A stretch of 25,084 bases of DNA from an uncultured bacterium (GTDB lineage: Bacteria; Bacillota; Clostridia; Peptostreptococcales; Anaerovoracaceae): the NCBI GenBank assembly GCA_905214195.1, contig CAJMLH010000034.1, positions 1 to 25,084 on the forward strand, read 5' to 3'. Positions 16,963-24,607 of the stretch are shown in pieces (within the stretch, counting starts at the first letter, position 1; each line of letters starts with the position of its first letter). The notes under the pieces were generated by a model that was given only the letters and a program-made list of their open reading frames with translations, did not search any database and was not told the DNA's origin. Position numbers and translations under genes: made by a program.

Positions 16963-17439
16963 ATGATACAACACCCTTTTCCTCCACTTTACGACAAGAA
17001 TTCAAAAATACTTATATTAGGCTCTTTTCCATCGGTAAAGTCAAGAGAGCAGATGTTTTTTTACGGTCATCCTCAAAACCGTTTCTGGAAAGTAACATCT
17101 GCTGTTTTTAAATGTGAAATTCCAAAAACAATAGAAGAAAAGAAGCAATTTCTCATTTCAAACGGTATAGCCTTGTGGGATGTAATCGCATCATGTGACA
17201 TAATCGGCAGTTCGGACAGTTCGATAAAAAATGTCATCCCAAACGATTTATCCCCGATTTTAAGCAATTCCCAAATATCTGCGATTTTCACCAACGGAAA
17301 AGTCTCCGAAAAATATTACAAAAAATATACAGAAAAAATTACCGGCATACCGTCTGTATGTCTACCCTCAACTTCACCTGCCAATGCAGCATGGTCCATC
17401 GAAAAACTAATAGAGGCATGGAAAATTATAAAATTATAA
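16963..17439 (+). CDS. Hypoxanthine (deoxyinosine)-DNA glycosylase, UDG superfamily
   Basis: The 158-residue protein resembles family 6 of the uracil-DNA glycosylase superfamily, which removes hypoxanthine (deaminated adenine) from DNA. Visible motifs are ILGSFPSVKS (18-27), YGHPQNRFW (34-42) with Asn39 at the position of the family's catalytic Asn, LWDVIASC, and LPSTSPANA (about 134-142) as the C-terminal motif. AAAGGA precedes the ATG by about 7 nt. The last five codons and the stop lie inside an 8-bp tandem repeat (17422-17475). It stands alone on the plus strand between the tRNA and the ferredoxin gene, probably on its own promoter or read through from the tRNA. The nearest alternative is a mismatch uracil glycosylase of the same fold. 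Confidence 0.85.
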   Translation: MIQHPFPPLYDKNSKILILGSFPSVKSREQMFFYGHPQNRFWKVTSAVFKCEIPKTIEEKKQFLISNGIALWDVIASCDIIGSSDSSIKNVIPNDLSPILSNSQISAIFTNGKVSEKYYKKYTEKITGIPSVCLPSTSPANAAWSIEKLIEAWKIIKL

Positions 17440-17475
17440 AATTATAAAATTATAAAATTATAAAATTATAAAATT
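17422..17475 (+). repeat. Octamer tandem repeat AAAATTAT, 6.75 copies
   Basis: Six perfect copies of AAAATTAT run from 17422 to 17469, followed by AAAATT. The repeat covers the last five codons and stop of the glycosylase gene and continues 36 nt into the spacer before ferredoxin. Every reading frame through this repeat meets a TAA within 24 nt, so copy changes would not extend the protein far. Confidence 0.97.
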
Positions 17476-17546
17476 GAAATTGCGAATAAACCCTCGGTCT
17501 TTTGGATAACATATATCACAAAGATTTCATTTCGGAGGACAAAAAT

Positions 17547-17735
17547 ATGAAAGCAGTAGTTGACAGAAACGGATGTATCGGATGCGGTCTTTGTGCCGAG
17601 CTCTGCCCCGAGGTATTTGAAATACTCGACGATGGTCTTGCAGAAGCAACAACTCAGCCCACTCGTTCAAATATCCATAAGGCTCATGAGGCAGCTGAGG
17701 GCTGCCCTGTTCAGGTTATAAAAGTAGAAGACTGA
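17547..17735 (+). CDS. Ferredoxin, single [4Fe-4S] type
   Basis: The 62-residue acidic protein is a small low-potential electron carrier. It has CIGCGLCAELCP (Cys10, Cys13, Cys16, Cys20) and a later GCPVQ with Cys53. In monocluster clostridial and thermophilic ferredoxins, the first three cysteines plus the late Cys-Pro bind the cluster, and Cys20 is an extra cysteine. The usual second CxxCxxC set of 2[4Fe-4S] ferredoxins is missing, so one cluster is expected. The start is ATG 17547 with GGAGGA about 7 nt upstream; a TTG 15 codons earlier has no support. It lies 107 nt after the glycosylase stop, with the octamer repeat in between, and no obvious partner enzyme is adjacent. It is followed by the nested palindrome at 17764-17851. 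Confidence 0.93.
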   Translation: MKAVVDRNGCIGCGLCAELCPEVFEILDDGLAEATTQPTRSNIHKAHEAAEGCPVQVIKVED

Positions 17736-17763
17736 ATAATCTAAAATCGAATAACAAGCCAAC

Positions 17764-17852
17764 AAAAAACGGTTTATCTTACAAAGAGGTGCCCCCGGAA
17801 GTTAGACTTTTGGGGGCACATCTCATATCTTGAGTAAATAAATCGTTTTTTT
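17764..17852. terminator. Nested palindrome between convergent genes, likely bidirectional terminator
   Basis: The inner dyad (17789-17819) pairs GTGCCCCC with GGGGGCAC and continues through GGAAGT/ACTTTT (with two G-T pairs) to a 3-nt TAG loop. Outside it lie inverted arms AAAAAACGGTTTAT (17764-17777) and ATAAATCGTTTTTT (17838-17851), matching at 13 of 14 positions. The arms supply T-rich tracts on both strands, so this could end both the ferredoxin and the permease transcripts. Confidence 0.7.
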
Positions 17853-17923
17853 ATAAAATACAAACTGACATGTTAACGATATCTTTCTTTGCAGCGGTTC
17901 ACTTAAACTTTGCAAATATATAA

Positions 17924-19981
17924 TCAACGAATTTTTTCCTTTGCACCGCTTACGATATTATAATACGCATTGGATGTTATTCTGTACACTATCACATAAA
18001 ATACTGCAAATATCAGCACACTCACCGCCGCTGTTATTATAAGCAGCTTAATGTTATTGATTGCAAACAGCATTATCATATTTTTTATCATAGGAAATGC
18101 AAATCCAAGATGTATAACTGCAACTGCAAGCGGCATTAAAAATACTGTAAGCATCTGAGAGTGTATGCTCTTCTTAATATCTTTTTTTGTCATACCCACC
18201 TTTTGCATTATTTCAAATCGTGACTGGTCTTCGTATCCTTCCGATATCTGTTTATAATAGATTATCAAAGTTGTTGCAAATAGAAATACAATACTGAGCA
18301 TTATACCTAAGAAAAGCAGTCCTCCGTATAGTGCATAAAAACCGGCTCTGTTAAGTTCCAGACTCTCTACTTCCATTCTTGCAAACTTATTTTCGCTCTC
18401 TGAATGTAATCTGTCTATCATATCATTTACTTCTTCTGAAATATCTGTCTTTTTCTCAGCAGAAGCTTCCATATCAACACCGTAATACCAGTGAACATTT
18501 AAAAGTTTGAAGTCTTTATATGTCAAATCCTTAAAAGGCGAAGTAAGCTCTTGTATATCTTCTGTAACGACTACCAATGCCGGAACAATATTGGCTGCCA
18601 CATCACCGCTTAGAGGAAATTTATTTAGCTTCTTTACAACTTTATATGTTTCTCCCCCTGCTATGGTCAAATCATCGTAACCATAAGGCTTTTTTCCATT
18701 ATGGCCACCGTCATATATCATTACTTCTCCGGCTTTAAGGTCAGCTTCATTTCCTGTAAGTTTTTCATAATCATCATCTGATATAAAATATCCTATCCTC
18801 ATATCATCTGTGATATTTGAAGCTGCAAACTCATTTGTGTTTATGCTGAATTCACCATCTTTAAGAATACCCTGTATAGAAGCTTCCGTATAATCCCTGA
18901 CATGTTTACCTTCGACATCATACTTTCCCAAAACATTTTCAACTACATTTCTGACTTCTCCCTTACTTTCTTCACTTCCCATACCATCGCCTGTAAAAGT
19001 AGTATACACTCCTATATCATTGGGATACCGCTCGCTAAGACTTTCTTCCGCTCCGAAATAAAGGGAAGCCGATCCTGTTATCATAACCAGTACCATCGTC
19101 ACAAGAATACATATAGATGCAAGCCCCGCACCGTTTCTCTTCATTCTGTATGCCATTGACGATACTGACACAAAATGATTTGCTTTATAATAATAGCCTT
19201 TGTTCTTTTGTAATATTCGGCACATTACAACAGAACCGGATATAAAAATCAAATTAGTTGCTACTATTACCATTGCTACTGCAACAAAGAACCATACAAG
19301 TGCTGACACCGGATTGTTTATGCTTACGGCCATATAATATGCAAATGCCAACATTACAAATCCTAAAATTCCAAGAAGCCAATTGGCCTTGGGTGGTTTT
19401 TCACCCATGTTGCCGCTGTTTATCAATGCAGCAGGATTGGCAGTATGCACCTGTCTCAGCTCATTTATAAATATCAGTACGAAAATTACCACATACAAAA
19501 CAACAGTTTTCATTATGGAATCAAAAGATACACTAAAGCTGTATCCTGCCTTTGCCCCCAGCATGTTAACCAGTCCAAGCTCTGCCATCTTTGAAAAGGC
19601 TATACCCCCTAAAAGCCCTGTCGTGATGGAAATTGCCGCTATCATAAGTGTCTCCCATAACAATATCCGTCCGATATTTTTTTTGTTCATTCCCAGTATA
19701 TTATAAAGTCCAAGTTCTTTTTTTCGTCTGCGCATTAGGAACGAATTGGTGTAAAAAAGAAATATGACAGAAAAAACACCTATAATCCAAACACCCATTG
19801 CCAACATAAGCTGAGCAGTTCCTCCGCCCCCCATATTGGCTATTTGCTCAGAAGTAGCCAGAAAGGATATGATGTAGTTCATCATTATCATGCCTGCACA
19901 TGTCAATATATACGGCACATAAAGTTTTTTGTTTTTCTTTATGCCGTTAGCTGCCAAATGAGGATAAAAACCTGCTCTCAT
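17924..19981 (-). CDS. BceB-type ABC transporter permease
   Basis: The 685-residue permease matches the BceB/VraG class: a first helix (about 20-42), several further helices up to about 315, then a large extracellular domain (about 320-545, rich in Asp, Glu, Lys and Tyr), and the last three helices (about 565-675) in an FtsX-like arrangement. Such permeases recognise cell-wall-active peptide antibiotics and also signal to the partner kinase. The ATG at 19981 overlaps the stop of the ATPase gene (TAATG), so translation is coupled. The antibiotic is not deducible. Annotation as Bce-like is supported by the adjacent kinase with an almost loop-free membrane sensor. Confidence 0.92.
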   Translation of the reverse strand: MRAGFYPHLAANGIKKNKKLYVPYILTCAGMIMMNYIISFLATSEQIANMGGGGTAQLMLAMGVWIIGVFSVIFLFYTNSFLMRRRKKELGLYNILGMNKKNIGRILLWETLMIAAISITTGLLGGIAFSKMAELGLVNMLGAKAGYSFSVSFDSIMKTVVLYVVIFVLIFINELRQVHTANPAALINSGNMGEKPPKANWLLGILGFVMLAFAYYMAVSINNPVSALVWFFVAVAMVIVATNLIFISGSVVMCRILQKNKGYYYKANHFVSVSSMAYRMKRNGAGLASICILVTMVLVMITGSASLYFGAEESLSERYPNDIGVYTTFTGDGMGSEESKGEVRNVVENVLGKYDVEGKHVRDYTEASIQGILKDGEFSINTNEFAASNITDDMRIGYFISDDDYEKLTGNEADLKAGEVMIYDGGHNGKKPYGYDDLTIAGGETYKVVKKLNKFPLSGDVAANIVPALVVVTEDIQELTSPFKDLTYKDFKLLNVHWYYGVDMEASAEKKTDISEEVNDMIDRLHSESENKFARMEVESLELNRAGFYALYGGLLFLGIMLSIVFLFATTLIIYYKQISEGYEDQSRFEIMQKVGMTKKDIKKSIHSQMLTVFLMPLAVAVIHLGFAFPMIKNMIMLFAINNIKLLIITAAVSVLIFAVFYVIVYRITSNAYYNIVSGAKEKIR

Positions 19982-20742
19982 TATCTCTCACCTCCGGTAG
20001 CAACCATTGTAAGAGTATCCGAAATTTTCTGATACAATTCCTGACTGCTGCAAGCCCCCTTATATATCTGATGGAACACTTCCCCGTCTTTGATAAACAG
20101 CACCCTGCTCGCATGACTTGCCGCTTTTACAGAATGAGTAACCATCAAGATAGTCTGTCCTGCTTCATTAACTTGTGTAAAAAGTCTTAAAAGTTCATCC
20201 GTACTTTTAGAATCCAGCGCCCCTGTAGGTTCATCGGCAAGAATAATCTTAGGGTTTGTTATAAGTGCTCTTGCCACTGCCGCACGCTGTTTCTGTCCCC
20301 CTGAAACCTCATAAGGATATTTTTTAAGAAGATTTGATATGCCTAATTTTTCAGCTATGGGCTTTAATCTGCTGTTCATTTCTTTATATGCTTTCCCTGC
20401 AAGAACAAGCGGAAGATAAATATTATCTTCAAGGGAAAATGTGTCCAAAAGATTAAAATCTTGAAATACAAATCCAAGATTGTCTCGCCTGAAAGTAGCT
20501 ATTTCCGCCTCTCTTATCTTTGTAAGCTCTTTTCCGTCTAACTTCACCGTTCCCCTTGTCGGCTTATCCAAAGCTGCCAAAATATTCAGAAGAGTTGTTT
20601 TGCCCGAACCTGACTCTCCCATAATAGCTACATATTCCCCCTCTTCAACACTAAAGGTCACATTTTTTAAAGCCTGTACCTTATTACCGCCAAACCGGCT
20701 TGTGTATATCTTTTGTATACCATTCACTTCTAAAATACTCAT
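19981..20742 (-). CDS. BceA-type ABC transporter ATPase
   Basis: The 253-residue ATPase drives the permease next to it. Motifs are complete: Walker A GESGSGKT (42-49), Q-loop in FVFQDFNLL, signature VSGGQKQR, Walker B IILADEPTGALD and the H-loop in MVTHS. The MacB/BceA-like ending DEPTGALDSKS is common to antibiotic-peptide and lipoprotein exporters. I start it at ATG 20742, because the AAGGAG lies about 9 nt before it; a TTG two codons earlier would be too close to the ribosome site. It begins after a terminator, a BceR-type dyad and a promoter candidate in the 121-nt gap to the kinase gene, which suggests separate, inducible expression of the transporter. Confidence 0.94.
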   Translation of the reverse strand: MSILEVNGIQKIYTSRFGGNKVQALKNVTFSVEEGEYVAIMGESGSGKTTLLNILAALDKPTRGTVKLDGKELTKIREAEIATFRRDNLGFVFQDFNLLDTFSLEDNIYLPLVLAGKAYKEMNSRLKPIAEKLGISNLLKKYPYEVSGGQKQRAAVARALITNPKIILADEPTGALDSKSTDELLRLFTQVNEAGQTILMVTHSVKAASHASRVLFIKDGEVFHQIYKGACSSQELYQKISDTLTMVATGGER

Positions 20743-20774
20743 TTCCAAACTCTCCTTTATCTGATTTCCTGTTC

Positions 20775-20803
20775 ATTTTAACAAAAAAGGAATTGAAAGC
20801 AAA
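20775..20803 (-). promoter_or_regulatory. Promoter candidate of the Bce-like transporter genes
   Basis: Minus-strand TAAAAT (20775-20780) with TTTGCT (20798-20803) 17 nt upstream. The -10 is good and the -35 poor, as expected of an activator-dependent promoter. The leader would be about 25 nt. Confidence 0.4.
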
Positions 20804-20823
20804 TTGATTCTGCTTACAATTCC
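20783..20823 (-). terminator. Terminator between kinase and transporter genes
   Basis: On the minus strand GGAATTGTAAGCA pairs with TGCTTTCAATTCC (20811-20823 with 20789-20801), 12 of 13 pairs, with a 9-nt loop, and is followed directly by six T (20783-20788). It begins 41 nt after the kinase stop. Confidence 0.75.
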
Positions 20824-20832
20824 TCATTATAA

Positions 20833-20850
20833 TCTTACATTTTTGTAAGA
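20833..20850. promoter_or_regulatory. BceR-type operator dyad
   Basis: TCTTACA-TTTT-TGTAAGA is a perfect 7-bp dyad containing TTACA-N4-TGTAA (20835-20848), which equals the consensus TNACA-N4-TGTAA reported for BceR-like regulators. It lies upstream of the ATPase gene, about 30 nt before the -35 candidate. Confidence 0.75.
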
Positions 20851-20863
20851 AATGCAATTTGCG

Positions 20864-21850
20864 TTATTCAATTTCAAGTTCTCTTCTTGAAAAGTCTAAA
20901 ATCACAGTCGTACCTTTGTTCAATTCCGACTCTATCTTTATTCCGATTCCAAGATTGGTACATATCCTCTTAACCAGATAAAGGCCTATGCCACTGGCCT
21001 TTTTGTCTTTTCTTCCGTTATAACCTGTATAACCGTTTTCAAAAATTCTCGGCAAGTCTTCAGGCGCTATTCCTATGCCTGTATCCTCAATATAAAGCTT
21101 ATCATTTTCAAAATATATCGATATACTTCCTGCTTTAGTATATTTTAATGCATTTGATAAAATCTGCTCTATTACTGTCGCAAGCCACTTTTCGTCAGTT
21201 ATGACATTTGCATCGATAGTTTCATATTGGAGTTTGATTTTTCTGTTTATAAATTCCGAAGAAAATTTTCTGACAGAATGTCTTATAACCTTGTCAAGAC
21301 TTAAACTTTCTATAACATAATCTGTATAATCCGAATCGAGGCGCAAAAAAGTAAGCACCATTTCAACATATTGTTCAATACGAAACAAATCTCCCGAAAG
21401 TTTCCTTGCCTCCTTAGAGTCTTTATTTTCCAGTGTAAGTCTCATGGAAGCGATAGGAGTCTTGATTTGATGCGCCCATAATGTATAATATTCTATCATG
21501 TTGGAATATTTCATGTTCATGTCAGTCTCAAGCTGTTTATACTGTTCCTTTATATTTTCTATCACTTTCTGATAATCTTCATCCTGATATGTGTCAGGTA
21601 AAGGAAACTCGTCCATCAAAGAGACCTGCATGCTGCATACTTGCTTTAGCATCTTATGCTTTTTTAATTCTTTATTATAATCTTTCCAGAATATCAATAT
21701 CCCTGCAATAAAACAAAGCAATACAGGATAAAGGACTGCTCTTAAAGGAAGTTGATAAAGAACAAAGGAAACCGTAAACAATACTGCAAGTATCATGAAT
21801 GTTATCATTGAAGCTCTGTGAGATTTTAAATAAATCCAAAAAAATTTCAT
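20864..21850 (-). CDS. Intramembrane-sensing histidine kinase, BceS-like
   Basis: The 328-residue kinase has two membrane helices (about 15-33 and 37-55) joined by only a few residues, so it has no extracellular sensor domain. This is the hallmark of BceS-like kinases, which sense antibiotic stress through their ABC transporter. After a linker come the phospho-acceptor WAHQIKTP (His127), an N-box in EQILSNALKYT, the G1 box DTGIGI and the G2 box ASGIGLYLVK. ATG 21850 has a weak GAGAG upstream. It is 22 nt after the response regulator gene and is followed by a terminator and a BceR-type site. Confidence 0.93.
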   Translation of the reverse strand: MKFFWIYLKSHRASMITFMILAVLFTVSFVLYQLPLRAVLYPVLLCFIAGILIFWKDYNKELKKHKMLKQVCSMQVSLMDEFPLPDTYQDEDYQKVIENIKEQYKQLETDMNMKYSNMIEYYTLWAHQIKTPIASMRLTLENKDSKEARKLSGDLFRIEQYVEMVLTFLRLDSDYTDYVIESLSLDKVIRHSVRKFSSEFINRKIKLQYETIDANVITDEKWLATVIEQILSNALKYTKAGSISIYFENDKLYIEDTGIGIAPEDLPRIFENGYTGYNGRKDKKASGIGLYLVKRICTNLGIGIKIESELNKGTTVILDFSRRELEIE

Positions 21851-21872
21851 AATATCACTCTCGCCATTTAAT

Positions 21873-22544
21873 TTAATCTATTATATATCCTACTCCGAAT
21901 TTCGTGGTTATAAAATCTTTCAACCCCGCTTTGTCTAATTTTTTCTTCAATCTGCTTATATTTACAGTAAGTGTATTTTCGTCAACAAAGTTATCTGTCG
22001 CCCACAGCGTTTCCATAAGCTTTTCACGACTTACCACAGAGCCTTTGTTTTCCATAAGTGTAAGCAATATGCTATATTCGTTTTTAGTAAGCTCTATCTT
22101 TTCATCACCGTAAGTAAGAGTCCTGTTACCTGTATTCAGCATAGCTCCTCTGTGTTCAAGCACAGGCATAACATTTCCGAAATCATATGTTCTGCGAAGC
22201 AAAGCCTGTACCTTGGCTATAAGTACATTACCATCAAAAGGCTTTGAAATAAAATCATCTGCGCCCATGTTCATAGCCATAACTATATTCATATTATCTG
22301 AAGCTGAGGAAATAAATATTATAGGAACTTTTGAGACTTTTCTTATCTCGCTGCACCAATGATACCCATCAAAAAAAGGCAGTGTTATATCCATTAAAAC
22401 TATATGTGGTTCAAATTGAGCAAACTCAGACATAACATCTCTTAAATCTGAAGCGTATCTTGACTCTATTCCCCAGCTTTCTGCACGATTCTTGACTTCC
22501 TGCGCTATACCGATATCATCTTCTATTATAAAAAGCTTATACAT
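21873..22544 (-). CDS. OmpR-family response regulator, BceR-like
   Basis: The 223-residue protein has a receiver domain (about 1-118) with the acidic triplet EDD at 8-10, phospho-acceptor Asp52 in LMDITLP and the conserved Lys in ISKPF. It also has a winged-helix DNA-binding domain (about 125-223), with ELTKNEYSILLTLMENKG and VVSREKLMETLW. The start is ATG 22544, with AAGGTGG about 6 nt before it; a GTG three codons upstream would overlap the ribosome site. It probably binds the TTACA-N4-TGTAA dyad upstream of the ATPase gene (inference). It begins only about 20 nt after the glyA terminator, so its promoter is not obvious. Confidence 0.95.
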   Translation of the reverse strand: MYKLFIIEDDIGIAQEVKNRAESWGIESRYASDLRDVMSEFAQFEPHIVLMDITLPFFDGYHWCSEIRKVSKVPIIFISSASDNMNIVMAMNMGADDFISKPFDGNVLIAKVQALLRRTYDFGNVMPVLEHRGAMLNTGNRTLTYGDEKIELTKNEYSILLTLMENKGSVVSREKLMETLWATDNFVDENTLTVNISRLKKKLDKAGLKDFITTKFGVGYIID

Positions 22545-22560
22545 AGCTACCACCTTTACG

Positions 22561-22597
22561 AATAAAAGAGCTGCATATCAGATGACAACAGCTCTTT
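22561..22597 (-). terminator. Terminator after glyA
   Basis: A perfect 9-bp stem AAAGAGCTG/CAGCTCTTT (22565-22573 with 22589-22597), 15-nt loop, with TTTTATT after it on the minus strand. It starts 9 nt after the glyA stop and ends about 20 nt before the response-regulator ATG. Confidence 0.7.
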
Positions 22598-22606
22598 AAC
22601 AGTATA

Positions 22607-23854
22607 TTATTTATATTCTTCTCTCAAAGTCTTGATAAGTTCATCTATTCTGTGAACTACCTTTACAAAGTCTTCTTCCTTGTAACCTCTTGTCGTCATA
22701 GGGGCAGTACCTATTCTTACGCCTGAAGTTTCCTTTGGAGTCCTCTTTTCACAAGGTACGCAGTTCTTGTTCAAAGTTATGCCTATTTCATCGCATCTTT
22801 CCTGAAGTATTCTTCCGCTAAACGGTTCATCTGATAAATCAAGCAATATCAAATGATTATCTGTACCGCCTGTTACTACCTTGTAACCCAACTTTATAAA
22901 TTCATCTGACAGAGCCTTACAGTTCTTTACTACCTGACTGATATATTCTCTGTATTCAGGTCTCAAAGCCTCTTCCGCACAAATAGCCTTACCGGCGATT
23001 ATATGCTCAAGAGGACCACCCTGTGCATAAGGGAATACTGCACTGTCTACTTTCTTTGCCAGCTCCTGTCTTGCAAAGATAAGTCCTCCTCTTGGACCTC
23101 TAAGGGTCTTATGTGTAGTTGTAGTTACAATATCTGCGTGTCCGAATGGAGAAGGATGTGCTCCGCCTGCAACAAGTCCGGCTATATGAGCCATATCCAC
23201 CATAAAGTATGCACCTACTTCTCTTGCAATTTCACCAAACGCTTCAAAGTCGATTATTCTTGAATATGCAGATGCTCCTGTAAGTATGAGCTGAGGTTTA
23301 TATTCATGGGCTTTCTTTCTGACATCTTCCATGTCTATATATCCTCTTTCATCTACATCATAAAACACCATATTGTATAACTTGCCGCTGAAGTTTACTG
23401 ACGAACCATGAGTCAGATGACCACCGTTATCCAATGTAAGAGATAAAATCGTATCTCCCGGTTTTAAAATGGATTTGTAAGCCGCAAAATTTGCCTGTGA
23501 ACCGCTATGAGGCTGGACATTTACATGATAATCAGTATCAAATACTTTTCTCCACACATCGCAGGCATATTCCTCAAGTTGATCTACAAACTCAGTTCCG
23601 CCATAATAACGGCTTGTGTTTCCGGAAGTTCTTACATACGGATATCCCTCTGCATACTTCCAGCTCAGACAGCTTCCGCAGGCTGCCAAAACAGCTTCGG
23701 AACAATAGTTTTCGGAGGCAATAAGCTCCACATTGTTCTTCTGGCGGTTATATTCTTTTTCGATAAATTCGCCCACCATAGGTGAAGCCTTCTTTATTAG
23801 CTCAATATTGTCAATATTGTATCTGCTGTTGTCGTTTCCGTTAATATCGAACAT
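22607..23854 (-). CDS. glyA: Serine hydroxymethyltransferase
   Basis: GlyA interconverts serine and glycine, producing 5,10-methylene-tetrahydrofolate. The 415-residue PLP enzyme has the expected NVELIASENY start, PHSGSQAN, GGHLTHG, VDMAHIAGLVA and TTTTHKTLRGPRGG with PLP-binding Lys249. Compared with the usual GYPGKRYYGG, it has an inserted stretch between GYP and RYYGG (residues 73-81, containing YVRTSGNTS), and LDNGGHLTHG replaces the more usual LAHGGHLTHG. ATG 23854 has GGAGGA about 7 nt upstream. A near-consensus promoter lies at 23890-23918, and a terminator follows the gene. Function is secure; the insertion is the only departure. Confidence 0.97.
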   Translation of the reverse strand: MFDINGNDNSRYNIDNIELIKKASPMVGEFIEKEYNRQKNNVELIASENYCSEAVLAACGSCLSWKYAEGYPYVRTSGNTSRYYGGTEFVDQLEEYACDVWRKVFDTDYHVNVQPHSGSQANFAAYKSILKPGDTILSLTLDNGGHLTHGSSVNFSGKLYNMVFYDVDERGYIDMEDVRKKAHEYKPQLILTGASAYSRIIDFEAFGEIAREVGAYFMVDMAHIAGLVAGGAHPSPFGHADIVTTTTHKTLRGPRGGLIFARQELAKKVDSAVFPYAQGGPLEHIIAGKAICAEEALRPEYREYISQVVKNCKALSDEFIKLGYKVVTGGTDNHLILLDLSDEPFSGRILQERCDEIGITLNKNCVPCEKRTPKETSGVRIGTAPMTTRGYKEEDFVKVVHRIDELIKTLREEYK

Positions 23855-23889
23855 TTTTTATCCTCCGTAATATATAAAAGTTGGTACTT

Positions 23890-23918
23890 ATTCTATCATA
23901 ATAATTCTCAAATTTCAA
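23890..23918 (-). promoter_or_regulatory. Sigma-A promoter of glyA
   Basis: Minus-strand TTGAAA (23913-23918), exactly 17 nt, and TAGAAT (23890-23895) preceded by TGA as an extended -10. The leader is about 30 nt and holds the GGAGG site. Confidence 0.8.
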
Positions 23919-23933
23919 TAAAAAGGATTCCTG

Positions 23934-24599
23934 TTACTCAAACTCATCCATATATTTTTCATCTTCACACAAATCCTCGTCTTCAAGTTTAAGTATTGAT
24001 ATTTCAAAGGCTTTTCTCATTTCAATCATTCCGTCCTCAAGCCTCTTCTTATATTCTCGGCTCTGTATGCGCCCTTCAATAAAGACTTTGGTTCCTACAG
24101 TAAGAGTTTCCGCAAAATTTGCATTTCGCCCCCATGCTATACAAGGAATATAATCTGACTTATTATACATTCTGTTGACTGCCAGCATCATGTCACAGAT
24201 GTCCCTACCCATAGGAGATGTTCTCTTTATAGGTGATTTGCAAAGAAATCCCTCAAGGAATATGTAATTTTCGTAATAAAACCCTTCCTCAACAATTTCT
24301 ATTTCTCTTGCAAATACAACTACATTGAGCTTATTCTTTCCACCTACACTTTCATTGTAAGTTCTTACCTGTCCTGTAATTTCAACAAAATCATCTACAT
24401 AAAGAGAGCGTTCGTATATGAGTCTTTCCGAAATCATGATATTTATTTCATCCACATACCCGCTTCTTCTCTCTATCCCCAGCACAAAAGTATAAAAGGC
24501 TTCTCCATATGTCTTATGGCTGAATTTAAGTGGCGTTTTAACTAAACCTGCTACCGCAGCCTTATTTGTTTCGTAAATATTATCAGTAGTATTTTTCAT
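23934..24599 (-). CDS. Single-stranded DNA-binding-like protein with two OB folds
   Basis: The 221-residue protein appears to contain two SSB/OB-fold modules: one at about 15-105 (NKAAVAGLVKTP, ending in NVVVFAREIEI) and one at about 110-205 (YIFLEGFLCKSPIKRTSP, PCIAWGRNANF, VFIEGRIQSREYKK). It ends in a short acidic tail. The second module resembles canonical SSB more than the first. The usual SSB acidic tip ending in DDxPF is not present. It may bind single-stranded DNA, but it is probably not the main replication SSB. ATG 24599 has GGGAGGG about 6 nt upstream, partly inside a hairpin (24608-24649). An earlier GTG at 24623 would lie in the hairpin loop. Clostridia often carry such two-domain SSB-like genes; the specific role is unknown. 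Confidence 0.8.
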   Translation of the reverse strand: MKNTTDNIYETNKAAVAGLVKTPLKFSHKTYGEAFYTFVLGIERRSGYVDEINIMISERLIYERSLYVDDFVEITGQVRTYNESVGGKNKLNVVVFAREIEIVEEGFYYENYIFLEGFLCKSPIKRTSPMGRDICDMMLAVNRMYNKSDYIPCIAWGRNANFAETLTVGTKVFIEGRIQSREYKKRLEDGMIEMRKAFEISILKLEDEDLCEDEKYMDEFE

Positions 24600-24607
24600 A
24601 TTTTCCC

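Noticed and set aside
17422..17475. CRISPR-like array at the AAAATTAT repeats
   Set aside because: The 8-bp units are directly adjacent with no spacers and no cas genes are near; it is a simple tandem repeat.
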